In this document: positions 1 to 9,286 of the stretch, piece after piece
Numbering within the stretch: the stretch's first letter is position 1
Layout: each line of letters begins with the position of its first letter
Assembly: GCA_002694745.1 (NCBI GenBank)
Contig: NZMY01000037.1
Coordinates: 62,001 to 126,000, forward strand
Length of the DNA: 64,000 bases
Origin: Croceicoccus sp.
GTDB taxonomy: Bacteria; Pseudomonadota; Alphaproteobacteria; Sphingomonadales; Sphingomonadaceae
Reading direction: 5' to 3'
Program-made: the position numbers and the translations under genes
Notes under the pieces: generated by a model
Database searches by the model: none
What the model was told of the DNA's origin: nothing
Seen by the model: only the letters and a program-made list of their open reading frames with translations

Positions 1-1670
1 TGCACCCCGACCATGTGGCCGAGGACGGCGGCACCGCGCTGGGCCAGACCTGCGAGCCGGTCTATCCGCTGTCCGACGGGCTGACCGGGGGGCGTCTGCA
101 ACCTCTGGTCGAACAGGCGCTCGACCTGCTCCCCGAACTGCCCGAGTGGATCGAGCCGAGCGTGATGGATCGGCGCGGCTGGCCGTCATGGCGCGATGCG
201 CTGCATCTGGTCCACCGCGCGCGGCACAAGGAAGCGCGCGACCGTCTGGCCTATGACGAGCTGTTCGCCAGCGCGCTCGCGCTGATGCTGGTGCGAGCCG
301 ACAATCGCCGCCGCAAGGGCATTCCGATGCAGGGCGACGGCCATGTGCGCGACCGGCTGACGCTGCCCTTTGCGCTGACGGGCGCGCAGCAACGCTCGAT
401 CCGCGAGATCGAGGGCGACATGGCGCAGCCGCACCCGATGCTGCGCCTGCTGCAGGGCGATGTCGGCAGCGGCAAGACGGTGGTGGCGCTGCTCGCCATG
501 CTGAACGCCATCGAATGCGGCAAGCAGGCCGCGCTGCTGGCACCGACCGAAATCCTCGCGCGCCAGCATCATGCCACCTTACAGGAAATGGCGCGCGGGA
601 CCGGGATCGAGATCGCGCTGCTGACCGGCCGCGACAAGGGCAGGGCGCGCGAATCCATCCTGATGGGGCTGCTCGACGGGTCGGTGAATATCGTCGTCGG
701 CACCCACGCGATCTTTCAGGAGAGCGTGAGCTACCGCGACCTTGGCCTTGTCGTGATCGACGAGCAGCACCGCTTCGGCGTCGGCCAGCGTCTGATGCTG
801 CAGCAAAAGGCGCGGGGGACGGCGCATTGCCTTGCGATGACCGCCACGCCGATCCCGCGCACGCTGCTGCTCGCCCAGCATGGCGAGATGGAGGTGAGCC
901 AGCTCGACGAATTGCCGCCGGGCCGCAAGCCGATCGATACGCGCGTGGTGCCGACCGAGCGCATGGACGACGTGGTCGCGGGGCTTGTCCGCCACGTCCA
1001 GTCGGGCAGGCAGGCCTATTGGGTCTGCCCGATGGTGCATGAGAACGAGCGCGAAGACCTGGCCGCCGCGGAGGAGCGCTTCGACGCGCTGAAGGCCGTG
1101 CTGGGCGAGGGCAATGTGACGCTGGTCCACGGGCAATTGCGGCCCGAGATCAAGGACGCGAACATGGTCCGCTTCGCCAGCGGAGAGGTCGCGGTGCTGG
1201 TCGCGACGACGGTGATCGAGGTTGGCGTGAACGTGCCCAATGCCTCGCTGATGGTGATCGAGCAGGCGGAGCGCTTCGGCCTCGCGCAACTGCATCAGCT
1301 TCGCGGACGCGTCGGGCGCGGGGCGGCGGAATCGGTGTGCCTGCTGCTGCGCGGGCAGACGCTGTCCGAAACGGGGCGCGAGCGGCTTGCGCTGATGCGC
1401 GAGACGCAGGACGGGTTCCGGCTGGCCGAGGAGGACCTTCGCCTGCGCGGCGGGGGCGAGATCCTCGGCACGCGCCAGTCGGGCGAAACCGCCTTTCGCG
1501 TGGCGACACCCGAGCAGATCACCGAACTGCTGGAGGCCGCGCATGACGATGCCCGCCTGCTGATCGACCGGGCGGGCGCCAATCTGGAAGGCGCGCGCGG
1601 GGAAGCGGCCCGGATCGCGCTCTATCTGTTCGAACGCGACTATGGGGTTCAGCTTTTGCGCGGGGGGTAG
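1..1670 (+). CDS. recG: ATP-dependent DNA helicase RecG, 3' part (5' end outside window)
   Basis: Superfamily 2 helicase that remodels stalled replication forks and branched recombination intermediates. The frame is open from base 3 at the window edge, so the N-terminal wedge (OB) domain is missing and about 555 residues remain. Counting from the GTG codon at 15, the Walker A motif GDVGSGKT lies near residue 148, followed by the Walker B DEQHRFG, motif III TATPIPRTL and the motif VI sequence QLRGRVGRG, in the order known for RecG. The C-terminal TRG-type region is complete and ends in a TAG at 1668. The GTG at 15 is an internal codon, not the real start. Confidence 0.96.
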   Translation, partial: HPDHVAEDGGTALGQTCEPVYPLSDGLTGGRLQPLVEQALDLLPELPEWIEPSVMDRRGWPSWRDALHLVHRARHKEARDRLAYDELFASALALMLVRADNRRRKGIPMQGDGHVRDRLTLPFALTGAQQRSIREIEGDMAQPHPMLRLLQGDVGSGKTVVALLAMLNAIECGKQAALLAPTEILARQHHATLQEMARGTGIEIALLTGRDKGRARESILMGLLDGSVNIVVGTHAIFQESVSYRDLGLVVIDEQHRFGVGQRLMLQQKARGTAHCLAMTATPIPRTLLLAQHGEMEVSQLDELPPGRKPIDTRVVPTERMDDVVAGLVRHVQSGRQAYWVCPMVHENEREDLAAAEERFDALKAVLGEGNVTLVHGQLRPEIKDANMVRFASGEVAVLVATTVIEVGVNVPNASLMVIEQAERFGLAQLHQLRGRVGRGAAESVCLLLRGQTLSETGRERLALMRETQDGFRLAEEDLRLRGGGEILGTRQSGETAFRVATPEQITELLEAAHDDARLLIDRAGANLEGARGEAARIALYLFERDYGVQLLRGG

Positions 1671-1743
1671 CGGGGCGCGCCATGCTTGCAAGCGGGCGCG
1701 TCATGCGAAACAGTAAGACCGGGATACGGCGGGAGAATATGAG

Positions 1744-2181
1744 TTGGAATTTGACCTCGGCAGACTGACGATCCGGATCGTGCCTTTCGCGGCACTCGCG
1801 GTGCTGGCGGCCTGCGGTGAGCCGGAACCGGGGCTGGAAACGCCCGAACGGACGCAGGCGCTTGAGCGCTGCGATGTGAAGCTGGCGGCGCTGGCGAACG
1901 GCGAGGCGCAGCTGAAGCGCCTGTGCGATTGCACGACGGGGCGGCTGGCGCAGCAGGGCTTTACCCTGACCGACCTCGACAGTGAAAACCGCGACCGCGC
2001 GATGGAGCAGGTCCGCTGGTGCATGACGCAAAGCGGCGCCGTGCCGCTGCAGACGCCGGGCCGTATAGAGGCCCCCGCCAATGCGGTGACGCCCGAAGAT
2101 GTAGAGGAAGCCTCGGCAAATGCGGAGGCGGATGCATCGGAAAACAAGGAAGCCGCTGAAAGCGCAACCCCCGCCGAATAG
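1744..2181 (+). CDS. small putative lipoprotein, function unknown
   Basis: About 145 residues. A hydrophobic N-terminal segment ends in a lipobox-like LAAC near residue 24, followed by GEPEPG, which suggests a lipid-anchored periplasmic protein. The mature part holds three more cysteines (RCD, LCDCTTG, WCM) within about 60 residues, followed by an Ala/Glu-rich tail that looks disordered. The start is uncertain: TTG at 1744 lies behind a GGGAG ribosome site, and a GTG at 1780 would leave a signal peptide without basic residues. No family recognised. Confidence 0.7.
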   Translation: MEFDLGRLTIRIVPFAALAVLAACGEPEPGLETPERTQALERCDVKLAALANGEAQLKRLCDCTTGRLAQQGFTLTDLDSENRDRAMEQVRWCMTQSGAVPLQTPGRIEAPANAVTPEDVEEASANAEADASENKEAAESATPAE

Positions 2182-2184
2182 GCC

Positions 2185-2739
2185 TCAGCCGTCGAGAAGC
2201 GCCATTTCGACCGTGCCGCTGCCGCGGGCCTTCAGCCCGATTTCGCTGGCTGCTGCTTCGGACAGGTCGATCACGCGGTTGCCGTGAAACGGGCCGCGAT
2301 CGTTGATGCGGACAACGACAGATTTGCCGGTGCGGCTGGAGGTCACGCGCACGAGGCTGCCAAAGGGCAGGGTGCGGTGCGCCGCCGTCAGCTCGGTAGG
2401 GTTGAAAGTTTCACCATTGGCCGTGCGGCGACCGGCGAATTTCGGGCCGTACCAGCTGGCCACGCCTTCACCCAGATGCTCAAGAGTTTCGGGCTCGGCA
2501 AGGTCGCTGCCGGCACCGGGCTGGATCGCGCTTTCCATATTTTCAGGCTGCGGGATCAAATCCACACCCGCGGCGTTATCTGTGGCGAGGCCGATAGTGG
2601 CTTCCATGAGCGCCGGTTCCTCGGTGCCCGCACGGGCGACCGAAACGGGGACGGCCGCCATCGAGGCGATGCCGAAAAGGGCCATGGTGCGCATCGGGCG
2701 CAGACGTCGTTTTGCAAGCGTCTTCATGTCCCTGATCAT
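2185..2739 (-). CDS. rlpA: RlpA-type septal ring lytic transglycosylase
   Basis: 184 residues. An N-terminal signal region with basic residues and a hydrophobic stretch is followed by a linker of about 60 residues and a C-terminal double-psi beta-barrel. Typical RlpA motifs are visible: [35 protein letters not shown] and [10 protein letters not shown] with the conserved Asp. RlpA proteins act in the envelope on glycan strands lacking stem peptides, mostly at the division septum. No SPOR domain is present, so this is a short form. A second Met six codons in (MKTLAKRR) could be the true start. It converges with the preceding lipoprotein gene, only 3 bases away. Confidence 0.88.
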   Translation of the reverse strand: MIRDMKTLAKRRLRPMRTMALFGIASMAAVPVSVARAGTEEPALMEATIGLATDNAAGVDLIPQPENMESAIQPGAGSDLAEPETLEHLGEGVASWYGPKFAGRRTANGETFNPTELTAAHRTLPFGSLVRVTSSRTGKSVVVRINDRGPFHGNRVIDLSEAAASEIGLKARGSGTVEMALLDG

Positions 2740-2936
2740 AGCAGCTTAAATCGGGCTGTGGGCTCGGCCGGCCGCCTTTCGGCCACAATTGAACCTGCGT
2801 TTTTACCTTAACGAACATTTACCCGGCACGATCGCGTTCTAACCGAGTTGGCGCGAATCACGATATTGCCGCCGTGTGAATAGACACTCCGGCTGTTGGA
2901 AACATGGCTGCGTAGATGCTGAAAACCAATGCAAAT

Positions 2937-2960
2937 GGGGCCGGTATCGCTACCGGCCCC
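2937..2960. repeat. perfect 10-bp hairpin
   Basis: GGGGCCGGTA, loop TCGC, then the exact complement TACCGGCCCC. No T-tract follows on the plus strand; on the minus strand ATTTGCATTGG follows. It could terminate a minus-strand transcript coming from 2987-3235, or act as a structured leader for rlpA. Confidence 0.6.
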
Positions 2961-3464
2961 ACTCTCACCGGCCCGTGGCTTCCACGTCATGCAAGCATGA
3001 GTAGAAGGCTTGGCGCCCGGCGGTTTCGGCATTCGATCCGAAGATCGCATTGCCTCTGTCGCTCGGTGCTCGCGCCGGCATCCGGTATGACTTCGCCTTC
3101 CAGTTCGATCATCTTGGGCAAAGCCGTTCGAGATCGGGTCGCAAGCGCGGCCTCATACCGTGACCGGCTTTCTGCCGCCGCTTCATCCGCATCGTCGATC
3201 CGAAGATCATCCGACTTGTCCGCGACGACCGACACCCGGCCTTTCCATCGTTCGACTGCGGTTTGGCGATCCGGTCAGGCTGTCTCCGAAGCATCGCAGG
3301 GATGCGTACGGAAGGGGTGCCTGTTCCGTCTCACCGGCATTCGAACGATGGGCCGATCGTTTCGGTAAATCCTTCCTTTTCAGTGCCTTTCGGCATGATC
3401 CGGAAAGCAACCTTCCCTTTCGACCTTCAAAGAATGCGCCGCATCGCTGAGTCGCACAACAAAC

Positions 3465-3507
3465 TTATCCACAGAAATGCAATTTGGCGGTGGACAAGGG
3501 TGGAAAA
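3465..3507. promoter_or_regulatory. DnaA-box-like cluster
   Basis: TTATCCACA at 3465-3473 is a perfect match to the DnaA box consensus. Two inverse-orientation near matches follow: GGTGGACAA (3489-3497) and GGTGGAAAA (3499-3507), each with two mismatches to TGTGGATAA. An AT-rich patch (AAAATATTAT) sits at 3591-3600. A GANTC site (GAGTC) is at 3449-3453. The sequence matches are direct; any role in replication or in DnaA-controlled expression is inference. Confidence 0.35.
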
Positions 3508-3596
3508 CTGACTATGTGTCGCGAGTTTTGTCCGGCTGGCCGGGGACAAACTGCCGAATTCCGACACTTTTTCGCCCGCCGACCTCAGCGAAAATA

Positions 3597-4820
<1,224 letters not shown>

Positions 4821-4922
4821 GGCAGGGCTTTCTGATCAGGAAATGCGCGAACGCGCGTTGCAGCGCGCCCCTAGGACAGAGCGAAACGGCGGGCAAGACC
4901 CGAAGGCGTCGCGCTTGTGCGC

Positions 4923-6218
4923 TCAGGCGTTCGAGAGCGCCTTGGGGCGAGCGGGTGCGTTCTGCGACGACATGATCGCCTCTTCCGCCCCGGCCATGTA
5001 ATCGCGGTGCATCGGCAGCGCGTGGCGGCTGCGCACGTACTGGATCTGGAAATTGCACATGCCGCCGCTCTCGAACGCCGCGGTCGCGCCTGACAGGTAG
5101 AACGTCCACATGCGAAAGAACCGCTCGTCGTACATGGCGACGATCTCGTCCTTGTGGTCGAGGCAGCGCCGATACCATTCGCGCAGGGTCAGCGCGTAAT
5201 GCAGGCGTAATGTCTCGACGTCGGAGGCGATCAGGCGAACCTTCTCGCTTGCCGCGACGGTTTCGGACAGGGCGGGGATATAGCCGCCGGGGAAGATATA
5301 TTTGCGGGTGAACGCATCGGTCGTGCCGGGCTTGCCCATGCGGCCGATGGTGTGGATCAGCGCGACGCCGTCCTCCTTCATCAGCCGCGCGCAGCAGCGG
5401 AAATAGGTTTCGAACTGCGGCTGTCCGACATGCTCGAACATGCCGACCGACACGATCCGATCGAATTGCGCGCCTTCCGAGGCAAGGTCGCGGTAATCGA
5501 CCAGCCGGAACGTCACGCGGTCGGCGACCCCGGCGGCCTCGGCACGCTGCCGGGCGAGGGCGAGCTGCTCCTCGCTCAGCGTGATGCCCAGAACCTTCAC
5601 ATCGGCATGGCGCGCCAGAAAGATCGCCATGCCGCCCCAGCCGCAGCCGATGTCCAGCACCCGCTGTCCCGGCTTCAGGTCCAGCTTGGCGGCGATATGG
5701 GCCAGCTTCTCGGTCTGCGCGTCCTCCAGCGTCATGCCCTCGCGCGGCCAGTAGGCGCAGCTGTACTGCATGTGCGGCGCATCCAGCATCAGGCGATAGA
5801 GGTCGTTCCCGATGTCGTAGTGATGGGCGACATTGGCCTTGGAACTGGTCGCCTTGTTGAACTGGGTGGCGATGAATTTCAGCCGGTCGGCCATGCGCCG
5901 GCGAAAGCGGGGAGGGGAGATGCGCTGGCCCGCATCCCAATGGTTGTTGCCCTGCAGCAGCTCGACCATTTCCATGATCCCGCCGCCGCTTTCCACGATC
6001 AGCCGCCCGTCCATGAACGCCTCTGCCGCGCCAAGGCGCATGTCCATCACGATGTCGCGCGGCACCTTCTTGTCGGTAAAGCGGATCCCGACCTCGGGCA
6101 TGATGCCGTCGGGCGTGCCGAACGAGCTGGTCGAGCCGTCGGCATAGGCGACGGTCAGGCGCCCGCGCTTCACCGCCTTCGACAGCACCGCTTCCAGAAC
6201 GCGCTTGGCACCGATCAT
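4923..6218 (-). CDS. cfa: cyclopropane-fatty-acyl-phospholipid synthase family methyltransferase
   Basis: SAM-dependent enzyme that adds a methylene group across the cis double bond of unsaturated acyl chains in membrane phospholipids, usually in stationary phase or stress. It has 431 residues. The N-terminal lipid-binding region includes HYDIGNDLY around residue 133. The SAM site VLDIGCGWGG is at 187-196, and the motif SVGMFEHVG follows. The C-terminal part has the family's REWYRRCLDH and FFRMWTFYL stretches. Confidence is high for the family; head-group and chain specificity cannot be read. Confidence 0.93.
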   Translation of the reverse strand: MIGAKRVLEAVLSKAVKRGRLTVAYADGSTSSFGTPDGIMPEVGIRFTDKKVPRDIVMDMRLGAAEAFMDGRLIVESGGGIMEMVELLQGNNHWDAGQRISPPRFRRRMADRLKFIATQFNKATSSKANVAHHYDIGNDLYRLMLDAPHMQYSCAYWPREGMTLEDAQTEKLAHIAAKLDLKPGQRVLDIGCGWGGMAIFLARHADVKVLGITLSEEQLALARQRAEAAGVADRVTFRLVDYRDLASEGAQFDRIVSVGMFEHVGQPQFETYFRCCARLMKEDGVALIHTIGRMGKPGTTDAFTRKYIFPGGYIPALSETVAASEKVRLIASDVETLRLHYALTLREWYRRCLDHKDEIVAMYDERFFRMWTFYLSGATAAFESGGMCNFQIQYVRSRHALPMHRDYMAGAEEAIMSSQNAPARPKALSNA

Positions 6219-6316
6219 GGGCGAATTCTCCTGAACTTGGCGCCATGACGTAGATGGCCGGTTTTCGTGCAGATTATGGTTTGATCATCCGCGATCAAGT
6301 GCGCAGGGCCGGTTTT

Positions 6317-6364
6317 GCCAAAGCGTCTCAGCCCTGCGACGCCAAAGCGTCTCAGCCCTGCGAC
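6317..6364. repeat. perfect 24-bp tandem duplication at the end of the SDR gene
   Basis: Two exact adjacent copies of a 24-base unit (6317-6340 and 6341-6364, beginning GCCAAAGCGTCTC). The stop codon of the minus-strand SDR gene (TCA on the plus strand, 6352-6354) lies inside the second copy, and the first copy carries the same stop again, in frame. This looks like a recent slippage duplication that left the protein unchanged. Confidence 0.9.
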
Positions 6365-7125
6365 TCCTCGCGCGCCATGAAAAGCACGTCGCGCGGCTGC
6401 GTCATCAGGTGCTGTCCCGAATCGACGCAAAGCATTTCGCCGCTGGCAAGATGGCCCTCGCACAGGAACACGGCGGCCTCGGCCAGCTCCTCGGGCTGCG
6501 TCAGCCGTTCGAGCAGGTTCATGCGCCCGCTGGCCTGATGCTCCTCGGCCTGCTGGTCGTGGCTGGGCAGCATGGCACCGGGGGCGAGGCCGTAAATGCG
6601 GTCGGCGCTGCCGGCATGTTCAACCGCCAGCATGCGCGTGGCCATCTGCAAGGCGGCCTTTGACATGGAATAGGAGAAAAAATCGGGATTGGGATTCCAC
6701 AATTTTTGGTCGAGCACATTGACCACGCGCCGCCCTACCAAAGCCTGCGCCTTTTGCAGGAAACGCTGTGCCAGCAAGACCGGCCCCGCCGCATTGGTGC
6801 GCATGGCGCGCTCGAAGATCGGACCCTCTATCGAATGCGCATCTTCATATTCGAACAGCGACGCGCTGTTCACCAGCGCGCGCCAATCCGTCAGGCGGCC
6901 TGCAAGCGTGTCGATCAGCGCCGCGGCCTCCTCCGCATCCGACAGATCGGCCTGCGCCGTTTCGGCATCGGGCAGCGAATCCGCCAGCGCATGCGCCGCA
7001 TCGGCAGATCCGCGGTAGTGGATGACCACATGCCATCCGGCGTCGGAGAATGTCCGCGCCATCTTCGCGCCCAGCCTCTTGGCGGCTCCGGTGATAAGGA
7101 CGGCGGGCTTTGTCATGCCGGGCAC
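6352..7125 (-). CDS. short-chain dehydrogenase, pteridine reductase (FolM/PTR1)-like
   Basis: 257-residue Rossmann-fold oxidoreductase. The cofactor loop is TGAAKRLG, near residue 13, rather than the classical TGxxxGIG. This variant with basic residues is typical of NADPH-dependent pteridine reductases such as PTR1 and FolM. NSAS replaces the usual NNAG, and the catalytic YxxxK is YSMSKAAL. It probably reduces dihydropterins to tetrahydro forms, but this is inferred from motifs only. The gene stands between cfa and a glycine-zipper gene with no folate neighbours nearby; thyA and the folate enzyme at 36.4 kb are distant. The C-terminus ends inside a 24-bp tandem repeat. Confidence 0.83.
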   Translation of the reverse strand: MPGMTKPAVLITGAAKRLGAKMARTFSDAGWHVVIHYRGSADAAHALADSLPDAETAQADLSDAEEAAALIDTLAGRLTDWRALVNSASLFEYEDAHSIEGPIFERAMRTNAAGPVLLAQRFLQKAQALVGRRVVNVLDQKLWNPNPDFFSYSMSKAALQMATRMLAVEHAGSADRIYGLAPGAMLPSHDQQAEEHQASGRMNLLERLTQPEELAEAAVFLCEGHLASGEMLCVDSGQHLMTQPRDVLFMAREESQG

Positions 7126-7152
7126 CTAGCCATGAATGGCGCGCAAAGAAAA

Positions 7153-7183
7153 GGGGCCGGAAAGACATATGCTTTCCGGCCCC
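7153..7183 (-). terminator. rho-independent terminator of the glycine-zipper gene
   Basis: GGGGCCGGAAAG and CTTTCCGGCCCC form a perfect 12-bp stem around a 7-base loop. On the minus strand it is followed by TTTTCTTT. It lies directly after the stop of the gene at 7196-7552. Confidence 0.85.
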
Positions 7184-7195
7184 GTCATTCGATCC

Positions 7196-7552
7196 TCAGC
7201 GGCAGCGGGCGTCGCCCCGGTCGATCGCCCTGCCGATCAGGGCACCCGCCGCGGCGCCCAGCACCGTTCCGGTCGTCCGGTCGCGCCCGCCGTCAATCTC
7301 GCGGCCCAGCAATGCGCCGCCGGCTGCACCGATGATCAGGCCCGTGGTGCCGTCATCGCGCTTGCAGCGATAGTAACCGTCGTCGCCGCGCCAGTACCGA
7401 TCGCCCGAACGCATCTGGCGCGGGTGATAATCATGCCGCTCCTTGGCGCGCTTGCCATGCGCGGGTGCCCACGGCGGCGGATCGGCGGCGGCGGGTGCGG
7501 CGGGAATCGCCATCGCAGCAGCCAGAACGGTTCCCATCAGTGCCATTCTCAT
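7196..7552 (-). CDS. secreted glycine-zipper (2TM) domain protein
   Basis: 118 residues with a signal peptide ending around AAPAAADPP. A charged, aromatic middle (DYHPRQMRSGDRYWRGDDGYYRCKRDDGT spans it) is followed by a glycine-zipper segment in two halves, GLIIGAAGGALLGREID and VLGAAAGALIGRAID. Proteins of this type insert into or associate with the outer membrane or periplasm; their precise role is mostly unknown. The cysteines near residues 79 and 117 could pair. It has its own terminator. Confidence 0.83.
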   Translation of the reverse strand: MRMALMGTVLAAAMAIPAAPAAADPPPWAPAHGKRAKERHDYHPRQMRSGDRYWRGDDGYYRCKRDDGTTGLIIGAAGGALLGREIDGGRDRTTGTVLGAAAGALIGRAIDRGDARCR

Positions 7553-7754
7553 AGTCTTGTCCCTTCATCCAACTCGTTCGCCGCTGGCTGGCGGCCTTTG
7601 CATGCATCATGCTTCAGGAAAGCCAAACCTTTGATGAACGACCCTGACAGGCTGCGTTGTGCCCGACGAATGGTTATCATCGAGCGACGGGATGAAGTTA
7701 ACCCGTTGATAACCATACCGAACCGGCGCAGCGCTGCCACGATGCGATGAGGGG

Positions 7755-8348
7755 TCAGAGAGCGGCGATCTGCTCCTTGGCCGAAGCCATCGCCTTTTTC
7801 CGGCCTTCGGGCATGCCGACGCCTTCCGCGCGGATCACGGTGATGTCGTCGATGCCGATGAAGTTGAAGAAGGTCTCGAGCAGGCTCTCCTGGAAATCCA
7901 TCGGGCTGTCGTCGCCGTAATTACCGCCGCGCGCCGATGCAACGATGATCTTCCTGCCGCCCGCAAGCCCCTCGGGCCCGTTTTCCGAATAGCGGAAGGT
8001 CACGCGCGGAACGCCCAGCCGGTCGATCCACGACTTCAGCGCGGAGGGGATCGTGAAATTATACATCGGCGCGCCGATCACCACGACATCGGCCGACAGG
8101 AATTCCTCGAGGATGGCCTTTTCGGCAGGGGCGGCGGCCTTCATGTCGTCGGTCCAGTCATCCTCTCCCATGCGGATCGCGCCGGTGGTGATGGGGTTCA
8201 GATGGGCCAGCGGCTCGGTGCCCAGATCGCGGGTCACGATGTCCGCGTCGGGATTGTCGGATTTCAGCTTCTCGACGATCATGTCGGTCAGCTCGCGGCT
8301 GACCGAATCTCCGCCATTGGTGCTCGAATCGACTTTCAGTATTTTCAT
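7755..8348 (-). CDS. azoR: FMN-dependent NADH-azoreductase / quinone reductase
   Basis: 197-residue flavodoxin-like fold protein of the AzoR family, which reduces quinones and azo compounds with NADH. Visible family motifs are LKVDSSTNGGDSVSRELT at the N-terminus, PMYNFTIPSALKSWIDR around residue 98 (FMN contact) and ASARGGNYGD. The gene is divergent from an HxlR-type regulator only about 36 bases away, the usual arrangement when an HxlR repressor controls an oxidoreductase responding to electrophiles or quinones. Confidence 0.93.
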   Translation of the reverse strand: MKILKVDSSTNGGDSVSRELTDMIVEKLKSDNPDADIVTRDLGTEPLAHLNPITTGAIRMGEDDWTDDMKAAAPAEKAILEEFLSADVVVIGAPMYNFTIPSALKSWIDRLGVPRVTFRYSENGPEGLAGGRKIIVASARGGNYGDDSPMDFQESLLETFFNFIGIDDITVIRAEGVGMPEGRKKAMASAKEQIAAL

Positions 8349-8384
8349 GTGACAACTCCGGTATCAAACGATAACCACCGGCAT

Positions 8385-8834
8385 ATGGAGATCACCCGCC
8401 CCCATCCGCAAGAAGGCACACAATCGTACGCTAGTCACACGCGTGTTCCCCATGGCGATGCGGGCGACATCGTGCCGGGCCATTCGCCCGCCGCATGCCC
8501 CGCCGTGACCGAGGTTTTGTCGCGGGTCGGCGACAAATGGTCGATGCAGGTGGTGATGCAGCTGGGCTATGGATCGATGCGCTTCAACCAGCTGCGGCGC
8601 GAGATCGACGGCATTTCGCAGCGCATGCTGACCCGCACCTTGCGCGGGCTGGAGCGCGACGGGCTGGTGGACCGCACGGTCACTCCCAGCGTGCCGCCCC
8701 GCGTCGACTATGCTTTGACGCCGCTGGGCCAGTCGCTGCGCGGCCCCGTGGCTCTGCTGGGCGACTGGGCGGTGGCGAACCGGGAAGCGGTGGCGCAGGC
8801 GCGCAGCGAATACGACCTGCGCGAGGACGGCTAG
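8385..8834 (+). CDS. HxlR-family winged-helix transcriptional regulator
   Basis: 149 residues from the ATG at 8385; no strong ribosome site is visible, and GTG codons further in could serve. The core matches HxlR: CPAVTEVLSRVGDKWSMQV (Cys and the VGDKW motif), MRFNQLRREIDGISQRML as the recognition helix region, then LRGLERDGLVDRTV and the wing PRVDYALTPLG. The cysteine before the helix is the usual redox-sensing residue in quinone or aldehyde sensors. Likely target: the divergent azoR promoter. Its TAG stop overlaps the stop of the converging GNAT gene in one CTAG tetramer. Confidence 0.9.
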   Translation: MEITRPHPQEGTQSYASHTRVPHGDAGDIVPGHSPAACPAVTEVLSRVGDKWSMQVVMQLGYGSMRFNQLRREIDGISQRMLTRTLRGLERDGLVDRTVTPSVPPRVDYALTPLGQSLRGPVALLGDWAVANREAVAQARSEYDLREDG

Positions 8835-9286
8835 ATCGTCATCTTGAAGCCGGTATGGCTGGCTTCGAAACCCAGCCTTTCGTAAAAACGATGCGCGTCT
8901 TTCCGGCGATTGTCGCTGGTCAGCTGGACCAGCGTGCAGCCCTGCTGGCGGCAATGCTCTATCGCCCAGCGGATCATCGCCGCGCCGTGTCCGCTGCCGC
9001 GCAGATGTTCGGCGATATGCACCGATTCGATCTGGCCCCGCAGCGCGCCCATGCGGCCGATGCCGGGAAGAAGGGTGATCTGCATCGTGCCCACGACCGC
9101 GCCATCCAGATCGGCCACCACCAGCATCTGGCGCGGGTCCGAATCCACCGCCTGAAACGCCGCTTCATAGCGCGGGTCCAGCGTGCCGCCCGCGGTTTCC
9201 CGGCTACGGCCCAGCATGTCCTCGGCCAATAGCGAGACGATGGCGGGCAGATCGGCGGCGGTGGCGCGCCTGAAAGCGATGCTCAA
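8831..9286 (-). CDS. GNAT-family N-acetyltransferase
   Basis: About 151 residues starting at a TTG that overlaps the rlmN stop as TTGA, so translational coupling to rlmN is likely. The acetyl-CoA fold is visible: [16 protein letters not shown] at the start, [11 protein letters not shown], the pyrophosphate-binding region [18 protein letters not shown] (a variant of the Q/RxxGxG/A loop), and the C-terminal [20 protein letters not shown]. The substrate is unknown. A longer frame reaching to 9472 exists, but its extra part is an out-of-frame shadow of rlmN. Confidence 0.88.
   Translation of the reverse strand: MSIAFRRATAADLPAIVSLLAEDMLGRSRETAGGTLDPRYEAAFQAVDSDPRQMLVVADLDGAVVGTMQITLLPGIGRMGALRGQIESVHIAEHLRGSGHGAAMIRWAIEHCRQQGCTLVQLTSDNRRKDAHRFYERLGFEASHTGFKMTI

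Larger units (their letters stand above)
2740..3596. other. 857-base gene-poor region between rlpA and argG
   Basis: No convincing gene. Several short overlapping frames exist, but none has a recognisable domain or a good ribosome site. The best is a GTG-started 82-codon minus-strand frame at 2987-3235, with lower third-position GC than neighbouring genes. The stretch holds a perfect 10-bp hairpin, a 13-base direct repeat (CGATCCGAAGATC at 3034 and 3196) and a DnaA-box-like cluster, listed separately. It also serves as leader for rlpA on the minus strand. Confidence 0.6.

Noticed and set aside
2740-3596. Calling the gene-poor region the chromosome origin
   Set aside because: Only one perfect DnaA box and two weak ones, with no flanking origin genes such as hemE, dnaA or parAB in the window; kept as a finding, not as an origin feature.
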